27,869 bases of DNA from a virus. The position numbers and the translations under genes were made by a program. The stretch covers positions 1 through 27,869 of the IMG/VR virus record IMGVR_UViG_3300027801_000126, one strand, 5' to 3'. The notes under the pieces are model-generated. The model ran no database searches and was not told where the DNA came from. It worked only from the letters and a program-made list of their open reading frames with translations. Of this stretch, positions 21,353 to 27,869 are shown piece by piece (positions within the stretch are counted from its first letter, which is position 1; every line of letters begins with the position of its first letter).

Positions 21353-23074
21353 ATGACAATAGCTAGTAATAAAAATACACCAAGAGTTGCTTATACTGCT
21401 TCAGCAAATCAGTTAACTTTCACTATACCCTTTGAATTTTTTGCAGTCACTGACATAAAGGTATATAACGGAACAACTCTTCTTACTTATGATGCTAATG
21501 CTGATGCTGTTACAGAATACAGTCTTACAGGTACAGCTTCAGATAGTGATGAGTCTTATGAATTTGGTGCTGGTGGCACAGTAACTATAGGAGCTACTGG
21601 TATTCTTAATGGGTCAATTATTACAATCATAAGAGATATTGTAATAGAAAGAGCCTCAGACTTTCCGTCATCTGGTTCGTTTGACATGAAATCTCTTAAT
21701 ACAGATTTAGATAAAGTCTATGCAAAACTTGCAGACTTAGACCAACACATAGATAGATCCGTCAAATTATTAGACACAGATTCAATTGCAGCAAACATGG
21801 CGTTACCAGCTAAAGCTACTAGAGCAAGCAAGGTAATGGCTTTTGCTAGTGATGGCACAATAGATGTAAGTAATAGCACAGCAAGTGTTGCAACGATTGC
21901 AGCGATTGCGTCAGATGTAACAGCAGTATCTAACATAGCTAGTGATGTAGCAGCGGTTCAAGACATTGCTGCGAATGTAACTTCAGTAGCGGGTATTGCA
22001 AGTAACGTAACAAGCGTTGCGGGTATTGCATCTAACGTTACAACAGTGGCTGGGATTGCATCAAACGTTACTTCGGTAGCTGGAATTGCATCTAATGTAA
22101 CTACTGTAGCTGGCAATATAACTGGATTAAATAGTTTTGCAGATAGATATAGAGTGACTAGTGGAGATCCAGATTCATCTTTAAATGCTGGTGATTTAAA
22201 CTTCAATACCTCATCTAATACCTTTAAGTATTACTCAGGTTCAGCATGGGCTTCAGTTGCAGCAACAGATTCAAATATAAAAGTTTCCTCAAACGACAGC
22301 AGTGCTGGTGGTTTGTTAGCTAAGCTAACGGCTACAGGAAGTACTGGTGTTACTCTCACCGAGACTAATGATGGTAGCAATGAGACACTAAACATTACTC
22401 TTGCTGGCATTCCTATTGCCAAATTGGCAGCTTCCGCTATTACCATTAATGGAAGTGCAGTTAGTCTGGGTGGAAGTGTGACAGTTGGTGAGACTAAACC
22501 TACAATATCAGGCATAAGCCCATCAATAGCACTAGCCTCAACAGCAACAACAATTGTGATCACAGGTTCAAACTTTGTAGTTACACCTAATGTAGAAATT
22601 ATAAATACAAGTGGAGCTATTAGCTACCCATTAACAGTAGTAAGAAACAGCGCTACTCAATTAACGATTACAGTAAACCTATCAACTAAAGCATCTTACT
22701 TTTTAAGAATTGAAAATCCTGATGGACTAGCAGTGAGGTCAAGCTCGGCATTATTGGTAGTATCAAATGCTCCTACATTTAGTACAAATTCAGGTTCTCT
22801 GGGCGAAGCAGATAAAGCATCTGCAATGAGCTTTGATGTAGATGGTAGCAGTGATTCAACAGTAGCATTCTCTAAAACAGCTGGAGCTTTTCCATCCGGA
22901 CTTAGTTTAAACACCTCAACAGGTGTAATATCTGGAACTGAGAATGGCTCACAAACTTCAACAACAGTGTATAACTTTACCTTAAGATTAACTGACAACG
23001 AGTCTCAGACCGTTGACAGGGCATTCTCTATCAGTGTTTCAGTAGGTATGGAAAACTCAGGACAATTTAACTAA
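21353..23074 (+). CDS. Tail fibre with T7 gp17 N-terminal domain
   Basis: 573 aa. Residues about 1-145 are the T7-type fibre anchor (YTASANQLTFTIPFEFF, then NGSIITIIRDIVIERASDFP and DLDKVYAKLADLDQHIDR). Residues 185-254 are seven tandem 10-residue repeats of type IASNVTxVAG, probably a trimeric coiled coil or shaft. A common fibre module follows (YRVTSGDPDSSLNAGDL, about 266-282), then an IPT/TIG Ig-like domain (about 383-471) and a putative-Ig domain with the hallmark FPSGLSLNTSTGVISGT (513-529). It attaches to the tail by its N-terminus and probably binds the host or carries the next two proteins. The upstream AAGATATG contains the ATG; the Shine-Dalgarno sequence is weak. Confidence 0.9.
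   Translation: MTIASNKNTPRVAYTASANQLTFTIPFEFFAVTDIKVYNGTTLLTYDANADAVTEYSLTGTASDSDESYEFGAGGTVTIGATGILNGSIITIIRDIVIERASDFPSSGSFDMKSLNTDLDKVYAKLADLDQHIDRSVKLLDTDSIAANMALPAKATRASKVMAFASDGTIDVSNSTASVATIAAIASDVTAVSNIASDVAAVQDIAANVTSVAGIASNVTSVAGIASNVTTVAGIASNVTSVAGIASNVTTVAGNITGLNSFADRYRVTSGDPDSSLNAGDLNFNTSSNTFKYYSGSAWASVAATDSNIKVSSNDSSAGGLLAKLTATGSTGVTLTETNDGSNETLNITLAGIPIAKLAASAITINGSAVSLGGSVTVGETKPTISGISPSIALASTATTIVITGSNFVVTPNVEIINTSGAISYPLTVVRNSATQLTITVNLSTKASYFLRIENPDGLAVRSSSALLVVSNAPTFSTNSGSLGEADKASAMSFDVDGSSDSTVAFSKTAGAFPSGLSLNTSTGVISGTENGSQTSTTVYNFTLRLTDNESQTVDRAFSISVSVGMENSGQFN
21905..22114 (+). repeat. Seven 30-bp tandem repeats in the fibre gene
   Basis: Seven in-frame 30-bp units encode IASDVTAVSN, IASDVAAVQD, IAANVTSVAG and four further IASNVT(S/T)VAG copies. 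Synonymous differences between units (for example AAC/AAT and GTA/GTT) show the array is not a recent duplication. The last four or five units are the most alike. Confidence 0.9.
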
Positions 23075-24519
23075 TGGCTAATTCAGTTTTAACTAAAGTA
23101 TTTTCAAGCAATGGTAATAGAAGAACTATGGCTATTTCTTTTTGGCTAAAAAGAGCAAGTGTAGGAACTCAAACAACTATAATGGGTACTGGAAGTACAG
23201 GTAGTATAAATTCATTTATAAGATTTGAACCAAATGGGGCATTAAAAATATTTGATTACAATGGTCAAGCTGGGCAATGGATAGTACAAACGAGTCGATT
23301 ACTTCTTGATTGTTCTTCTTGGTATCATCTTCACTTTATACTTGATTCAACACAATCGACAGCTGCTGACAGAGTACAAATATGGATTAATGGGGAAAGA
23401 ATAACAGGTCTATCTAGTCCAACTTATCCTAACCAAAACACAGATTTTAACTGGAACAGTGCAGCTCAATCTTGGGGAATAGGTTGTCAAAGATATGGGG
23501 GTAGTAACTCACAATTTTTCGATGGACAACTAGCTCACATAAATTTTGTAGATGGGACTGCATCAGCTTGTACAGTGTTTGGAGAAACAGATTCTACTAC
23601 TGGTGAATGGAAACCAATACTTAGCCCATCAGTTACTTATGGTGATGAAGGGTTTTTCTTAAAATTTGAAAACGCTGGAGCTTTAGGCACAGATTCATCA
23701 GGTAACTCTAATACTTTTACAGTCAGTGGAAATTTAAAACAATCTATATCAACTCCTAGTAATTTATTTAACACATTAAATGCAAACGAGGGTTACATAA
23801 CTAACATTATAACTGCAATTAAATATGCTGGAACAGGGTGGGAAGATGCTAATACAGGAGCAGATGGTATAAAAGGAATAACTGGAACATTAGGTATGGC
23901 TAGTGGTAAATGGTATTACGAAATGAAATACACCTCACCAGCTATGTATAGTAATTTTGGTATAGGCAAAGCAAACACTTTAGCTTCATCTAAATTGATT
24001 CTAGATACTCAACGCGCTCCATGGTATCAGGGTAACGAAGGAGATGGATTTGGATTTAGAGTTGGCAGTACAACACCAGTAATTTTTAGAGGAGATAATA
24101 TAGAAATTACTTGGCTTACCAATTCAAGTGATGCTAACTCAGCTATATCACCAGCGACCAATGGTCAGATATGTATGTGTGCCTTTGATTTAGATGCTGG
24201 TAAAATTTGGTGGGGAATTAATGGTACATGGAATACTGTTCCAGGCTCAACCACGACCACATCATCAGCTCAAATAGCTTCAGGTGCTAATGCTCATAAA
24301 ACATGGACACCAACTGGTGCTTTTTATAGAACAGGTCACTCAGAATATAATAGATTTGGAAACGCAGCAGCACAAAAACTCAACTTTGGGGAAGGAAGAT
24401 TTGGGGTAGATGCAGTAGCTAGTGGAAATGCAGACTCTGCTGGAGAGGGAGTCTTTGAATATGCTCCACCAACAAATTTCTTAGCAATATGTACTAAGAA
24501 TATTAAGAACACAGGATAA
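23074..24519 (+). CDS. LamG/SPRY-like adhesion protein, 481 aa
   Basis: The start overlaps the fibre stop as TAATG. The N-terminal half is a concanavalin-like LamG-type domain: 'ISFWLKRAS', 'IRFEPNGALKIFDYN', 'WYHLHFILDST', 'VQIWINGERI', then 'FFDGQLAHINFVDGTA'. The second half resembles a SPRY-type domain ('GKWYYEMKYTSPAMYSNFGIG' to 'CMCAFDLDAGKIWWGINGTW'), followed by 'LNFGEGRFG' and 'YAPPTNFLAICT', a tail ending I associate with marine phage virions. Both domain types bind carbohydrate or protein, so a receptor-binding role at the tail is inferred. There is no N-terminal anchor, so it must attach through another fibre. Confidence 0.8.
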   Translation: MANSVLTKVFSSNGNRRTMAISFWLKRASVGTQTTIMGTGSTGSINSFIRFEPNGALKIFDYNGQAGQWIVQTSRLLLDCSSWYHLHFILDSTQSTAADRVQIWINGERITGLSSPTYPNQNTDFNWNSAAQSWGIGCQRYGGSNSQFFDGQLAHINFVDGTASACTVFGETDSTTGEWKPILSPSVTYGDEGFFLKFENAGALGTDSSGNSNTFTVSGNLKQSISTPSNLFNTLNANEGYITNIITAIKYAGTGWEDANTGADGIKGITGTLGMASGKWYYEMKYTSPAMYSNFGIGKANTLASSKLILDTQRAPWYQGNEGDGFGFRVGSTTPVIFRGDNIEITWLTNSSDANSAISPATNGQICMCAFDLDAGKIWWGINGTWNTVPGSTTTTSSAQIASGANAHKTWTPTGAFYRTGHSEYNRFGNAAAQKLNFGEGRFGVDAVASGNADSAGEGVFEYAPPTNFLAICTKNIKNTG

Positions 24520-24523
24520 CGAT

Positions 24524-25627
24524 ATGGCATATACAACCATTGACAAACCATCAGCACATTGCTCACAAAAAACCTATGCTGGTAGTAATAGCACAACAAC
24601 AATTAGTGGAATGGGTTTTAAACCTGATTTAATTATTACTAAGAATAGACCTGATTCTTCTAACTGGAATACAGTGGACAGCTCAAGAGGTAATACTAAA
24701 AATATTTATACTAATGATGTTTCAGGTGGTTCTCCAGTTGAAGATACAAATACAAGAATAGCTAGTTTTACATCAGATGGATATACTTTAACTGGTGGTG
24801 ATGCTTTAACTAACACAGCATCTAAACAATTCCGTTCATGGAATTGGAAAGCAAATGGGGGGAGTAGAACTACCTTTACTGAAAATGGTAATAATCCAGG
24901 TGGTGGTCGCCAAGTTAATGTTGCTGGTGGCTTTGCAATCATAGATTATGTCGGCACTGGAGCTGTGGGTACAATTGCTCATGGACTTGGTGCAGCACCA
25001 GCTTACATATCAATTAAAAATAGAAGTGTCGCAGACCATTGGAGTTTATTTCATGGGAAGCAAGATGCGATTGGAGTAACAGACCCTCAAACAGATTATT
25101 ATGGGTGGAGTAATGAAAGTGGTACACAAGATTCAGCAGCTTTCTGGAATGATACAGCTCCAACTTCATCAGTCTTTACAGTAGGTACAGACCATAGATG
25201 TAATGCAGATGGAGAAAATTATGTAGCTTATGTTTGGACTCCTATTCAAGGTTACAGCGACATTGGTTCATATACTGGAAACGGAAATGCTAATGGAAGT
25301 TTTATTTATACTGGTTTTAGACCAGCGATGACCATTACTAAAAAACAAAATGGAAACGAGCAATGGCTTATTCAAGATGCTGGTAGCACTATAATTACAA
25401 AAGCTGGTGCTCTTGGTATAGGTGGGAATCCTATCGCACAAAGATTATCATTAAAAGACCCAGTAGCAGAAGATGATAGTAATTCACCAGTTGATTATTA
25501 TTCAAATGGGTTTAAATGGAAAGCTGGTAATGCAAGAGAAAATGGAGCTGGTGTACCATTTATTTATATCGCCTTTGCTGAGATGCCACTGGTCGGAACT
25601 AACGGCGTAATAGCGTTGGCAAGATGA
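24524..25627 (+). CDS. Tail-associated host-recognition protein, 367 aa
   Basis: 367 aa with AGGA 7 nt before the ATG. It contains 'GMGFKPDLIITKNR', 'FRSWNWKANGG', 'IDYVGTGAVGTIAHGLGAAPAYISIKNR' and 'VAYVWTPIQGYSDIGSYTGNGN', ending 'FIYIAFAEMPLVGTNG'. This pattern of a Gly/Asn-rich beta protein with an '.YIAFAE.P' end is widespread in marine phage fibre clusters as I recall, and I believe corresponds to a DUF7483-type family (not verified). The sequence is internally repetitive: 'GF.P..I..K' appears twice. It probably decorates the fibre or binds host surface. Confidence 0.75.
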   Translation: MAYTTIDKPSAHCSQKTYAGSNSTTTISGMGFKPDLIITKNRPDSSNWNTVDSSRGNTKNIYTNDVSGGSPVEDTNTRIASFTSDGYTLTGGDALTNTASKQFRSWNWKANGGSRTTFTENGNNPGGGRQVNVAGGFAIIDYVGTGAVGTIAHGLGAAPAYISIKNRSVADHWSLFHGKQDAIGVTDPQTDYYGWSNESGTQDSAAFWNDTAPTSSVFTVGTDHRCNADGENYVAYVWTPIQGYSDIGSYTGNGNANGSFIYTGFRPAMTITKKQNGNEQWLIQDAGSTIITKAGALGIGGNPIAQRLSLKDPVAEDDSNSPVDYYSNGFKWKAGNARENGAGVPFIYIAFAEMPLVGTNGVIALAR

Positions 25628-25806
25628 AAGTAACTAACGAACACTTGATGGAAAGATTAGAGTCATTAGACAGAACTGTTAAACAAAACAGTAAAGACAT
25701 CATTGATCTTTATAGAATAATAAACACAGGGATAGGTGGAGTTAAAGTATTTGTCTGGGTAGGGACAATAGTAATAGCCATACTAGGCTGGAGGATGACA
25801 GAATGA
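25624..25806 (+). CDS. Small single-span membrane protein, 60 aa
   Basis: ATGA overlap with the previous stop. An N-terminal amphipathic or coiled-coil helix (VTNEHLMERLESLDRTVKQN) is followed by a transmembrane helix (GGVKVFVWVGTIVIAILGW, about residues 38-56) and a short polar end. This resembles small phage membrane proteins with an N-terminal helical stem and C-terminal anchor, some of which act in lysis. The stop overlaps the next start (ATGA). A holin accessory or spanin-like role is possible but unproven. Confidence 0.6.
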   Translation: MKVTNEHLMERLESLDRTVKQNSKDIIDLYRIINTGIGGVKVFVWVGTIVIAILGWRMTE

Positions 25807-26219
25807 AAAATTATTTTAAAGTTACAAACAAAGAAGAAATATTATTTAGAAACGTTTTAAATAAAAATAAAAATAAAACATTTGTTAAAAGAACTTTAGA
25901 TTCAAAAGGATTAAGACTTAATCTTCAAGGTGGAGGTAAAGCTTCTATACTTACTTCGAGTGATTATAATAAAGTATACCCAACTGTACAACAATTTCAT
26001 AAAAGCGGTAAAGCATCCCTTAAAGAATTAAAACCTGAATATGCTTATAAGCGTTCTCTGTTTCAAGGTAATCAAATAACTTTACCAATTAAAAAAGCAA
26101 CAGGTCTATTAGGAAACTTTCAATCAAATAAAAATGTTGATAGGGCTATACAAAACGACCAAAGCAAAAAGTTTTCTCAATGGCTTTCTGGTTCAGAGTA
26201 TGTAAGGAGAATGAAATGA
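25803..26219 (+). CDS. Hypothetical basic protein, 138 aa
   Basis: The start overlaps the previous stop (ATGA) with GGAGGA about 7 nt upstream. The product is Lys/Asn-rich and AT-rich in codons ('LNKNKNKTFVKR', 'LNLQGGGKASILTSSDYNK', 'EYAYKRSLFQGNQITLP') with no signal peptide, membrane span or familiar motif. It lies between two membrane-protein genes in a gene-dense lysis-like segment. Its style recalls the Lys-rich proteins of the TerS-TerL interval, but I see no shared motif. Function unknown. Confidence 0.55.
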   Translation: MKNYFKVTNKEEILFRNVLNKNKNKTFVKRTLDSKGLRLNLQGGGKASILTSSDYNKVYPTVQQFHKSGKASLKELKPEYAYKRSLFQGNQITLPIKKATGLLGNFQSNKNVDRAIQNDQSKKFSQWLSGSEYVRRMK

Positions 26220-26650
26220 TACCAATGGAATTAGTAAGCATGGGTGCAAGTACAATACTAGGTGGAGTACTAGGCATCATGGCTCAGAAAGCCAAAGATA
26301 AAGCTGACGAACAAAAGAACTTAATGGCACGAGCTGGTTTTGTAGCTGAACAAGCAGACAAAGCAAGAGACGTTACAGATTCTTTTACAAAAAATACTAG
26401 AAGATACATTGCATTAATGTGTGTGTTTTCAATTTTAGTATTACCTAAACTTGTATTTTTTATTGCACCTGAAACTCCTATTTATGTAGGTTATACCGAA
26501 GCAGTTATGGAAGGATTTTGGATATTTTCATATTCAGTAGATGTTACACAATGGAAACCAATGACTGGTTTAATCATTACGCCTTTAGATACGCATGTCG
26601 TATCATCAATAGTAGGATTATATTTTGGAGCTTCGACAGTTAGGAGGTAG
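26216..26650 (+). CDS. Probable holin-like membrane protein, 144 aa
   Basis: The start is set at ATG 26216, which overlaps the previous stop (ATGA) and has AAGGAG (26204-26209) 6 nt upstream; an earlier in-frame ATG at 26180 lacks support. An N-terminal hydrophobic or amphipathic segment (MGASTILGGVLGIMAQKAKDK) is followed by a charged helix, a transmembrane helix (RRYIALMCVFSILVLPKLVFF, about 62-82) and a final hydrophobic stretch (THVVSSIVGLYFGAS). This layout is like holin proteins of phages and gene-transfer agents in the three-segment class. A hole-forming function is inferred. Confidence 0.65.
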   Translation: MIPMELVSMGASTILGGVLGIMAQKAKDKADEQKNLMARAGFVAEQADKARDVTDSFTKNTRRYIALMCVFSILVLPKLVFFIAPETPIYVGYTEAVMEGFWIFSYSVDVTQWKPMTGLIITPLDTHVVSSIVGLYFGASTVRR

Positions 26651-26652
26651 AA

Positions 26653-27255
26653 ATGATAGCAAGAATAAAAGAATGTTTTATACTTCTATTGATAGCTATA
26701 TTAATTTACGGAATAACAGATGCTATTGCAGATGTAACTAGCACAGGTTCTAAGTCTAATACCCAGAGCAATTCAACAGGAACCAACACTTTAATCGACA
26801 CATACGAATCAGCAACCACATATCAATCAGGCTCATCTTCCAGCACTACCACAAATAACGACACCAACAATAGCACGAATACTAAAACAGCCGTAAATCC
26901 AGCCTCAGCGCCTTCTATGTCTGTCTACGGACAGTCGAGTTGCGTAATTCCATTGGCAGCTGGTGTTACAGTCATTGGTTTCAGTGGTTCATTCGGTTCA
27001 TATTATGTTGATCCAATGTGCGAAATGCGTTTGTCAGTTTCTGTATTAGCTAAACTTGGTATGAAGGTAGCCGCAATAGCAAGAGCCTGTATGGATGAAA
27101 GCGTCTGGAAATCCATGATGAACGCTGGTTCGCCATGTCCTGTGGATGGATTGATAGGTGATAAAGCTAAAGCAAGATGGAAAGAAATAGGTGGATTTCA
27201 TAGGACTAAGCTAACAACTTATAATGATAAGAGAAGCATGGTATGGAACAACTAG
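26653..27255 (+). CDS. Secreted Ser/Thr/Asn-rich protein with Cys-rich domain
   Basis: AGGAGG (26642-26647) lies 5 nt before ATG 26653. The N-terminus is a signal peptide or anchor (hydrophobic 9-26, possible cut after DAIA). Residues about 28-85 are low-complexity Ser/Thr/Asn/Gln, then a conserved-looking domain with Cys at 97, 123, 146 and 162: 'YGQSSCVIPLAAGV', 'DPMCEMRL', 'GMKVAAIARACMDESVW' and 'AGSPCPVDGLIG'. I recall this domain from other marine phages, often beside another secreted protein as here; no function is known to me. Four Cys after a signal peptide suggest export to an oxidising periplasm, so it may act on the host envelope. Confidence 0.7.
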   Translation: MIARIKECFILLLIAILIYGITDAIADVTSTGSKSNTQSNSTGTNTLIDTYESATTYQSGSSSSTTTNNDTNNSTNTKTAVNPASAPSMSVYGQSSCVIPLAAGVTVIGFSGSFGSYYVDPMCEMRLSVSVLAKLGMKVAAIARACMDESVWKSMMNAGSPCPVDGLIGDKAKARWKEIGGFHRTKLTTYNDKRSMVWNN

Positions 27256-27272
27256 TAAGAGAGTAAGAGAGA

Positions 27273-27869
27273 ATGAATAAGTTATTAATATTAATTGCTC
27301 TCTCTCTCAACATATCATATGCTGATACGACTGACAATCTTTTATCTCAAGACTTTACTAATGGATGGACAGGTACTAACCAGTCGTCAAGACATGGTAC
27401 AAGTACAATAGCTGGGGTAGATGGGGGTAATGTGGAATCTACTGTCTCCCTCAGTGACACCCTTAATGCAAGTCAAATCAATGGTGGATGGACTTCAACG
27501 CTTGGTGCTGACATGTGGGGTTGGAATCAATACGACCAAGAAATTAAAATGACTCAGACTATAACTGATGCAAACGGCACAGTTACTACGCAGATAAGAG
27601 ATGTAGCTATTCCAGGTTGCAGTGGATATAACTGTGGTAGTTACTCAACTTATACAGATAGTTATACACAGGGTATTAACAGTCAATCAGATTATGATAT
27701 CACTGTAAGATTTAGCTTTGATGAGAGCAGTAATAGCTCAGGTCATCAAGCAACAGACTTAAGAAACCCCACGCTAACCATAGAGCATAGCTTATTAGAT
27801 ACCTCTCAGGTAACTGAGTTGAAGACAATGAGTGAAACGGTATATAATACAGTAGAAGATATAGAACTA
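27273..27869 (+). CDS. Secreted protein, 3' end cut by window edge
   Basis: An open frame from ATG 27273 to the last base, 199 codons with no stop. It begins MNKLLILIALSLNISYA, a clean signal peptide with a predicted cut before DTTDNLLSQDF. After that it is a Gly/Thr/Ser-rich beta-type protein with 'FTNGWTGT', 'GADMWGWNQYDQEIKMTQTI', a Cys pair (C116, C121 in 'PGCSGYNC') and a Tyr/Ser/Thr stretch. The upstream spacer is a tandem GTAAGAGA repeat (27255-27270) with a weak ribosome site. With the previous gene it forms a secreted-protein pair at the end of the virion operon. It is perhaps a beta-sandwich envelope or adhesion protein; not recognised by name. Confidence 0.65.
   Translation, partial: MNKLLILIALSLNISYADTTDNLLSQDFTNGWTGTNQSSRHGTSTIAGVDGGNVESTVSLSDTLNASQINGGWTSTLGADMWGWNQYDQEIKMTQTITDANGTVTTQIRDVAIPGCSGYNCGSYSTYTDSYTQGINSQSDYDITVRFSFDESSNSSGHQATDLRNPTLTIEHSLLDTSQVTELKTMSETVYNTVEDIEL

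Noticed and set aside
21905-22114. CRISPR-like array
   Set aside because: The 30-bp units are contiguous, in frame and without spacers; they encode a repeat protein segment in the tail fibre.
21718-22998. Several minus-strand frames under the tail-fibre gene
   Set aside because: They are antisense shadows of a repetitive Ala/Val/Thr-rich coding sequence and carry no ribosome sites.
26180-26215. Upstream start of the holin-like gene
   Set aside because: ATG 26216 has AAGGAG at 6 nt and an ATGA overlap with the previous stop; the upstream ATG has neither.

Overview
The window is a stretch of an AT-rich tailed-phage genome with a T7-like (podovirus) virion programme, most likely from an uncultured marine phage. 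The evidence is a near-continuous plus-strand run of terminase, portal, scaffold, capsid, two tail-tube proteins, three internal-core proteins and a T7-type tail fibre, followed by lectin-like and SPRY-like proteins of a style I associate with marine phages. No host gene, integrase, rRNA, convincing tRNA, transposon or CRISPR array is visible, so host and lifestyle cannot be fixed.

Layout: (1) 1-1317 is a leftward block of small uncharacterised genes. It holds an edge-truncated gene, a 112-aa gene behind a consensus sigma70-type promoter, a 28-aa membrane micro-gene with a strong Shine-Dalgarno sequence, and a 142-aa helical protein followed by a hairpin. (2) 1318-1656 is a divergent intergenic region full of inverted repeats. 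(3) 1657-2034 is a probable small terminase, followed by a 312-bp inverted-repeat-rich non-coding segment that could hold the packaging site. (4) 2347-4478 holds five small genes chained by TAATG stop/start overlaps between TerS and TerL; two encode Lys-rich proteins that share a short motif. (5) 4459-8917 carries TerL, an MCGGGGG protein, the portal, a small head protein and the scaffold. (6) 8918-10577 carries a T7 gp13-like protein, the major capsid protein and a small decoration-like protein, then a hairpin. (7) 10630-21327 carries the tail tube A and B proteins and three internal virion proteins of 211, 756 and 1565 aa. (8) 21353-25627 carries three host-recognition proteins. (9) 25624-27869 carries two small membrane proteins (holin-like), a hypothetical protein and two secreted Ser/Thr/Asn-rich proteins, the last cut by the window edge.

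Together the plus-strand genes would build the procapsid, package DNA, assemble the short tail and its ejectosome, and bind the host. The terminal genes probably act in lysis or at the host envelope. No endolysin, RNA polymerase or replication gene is in the window. Functions rest on reading the translations and gene order; no database search was run.
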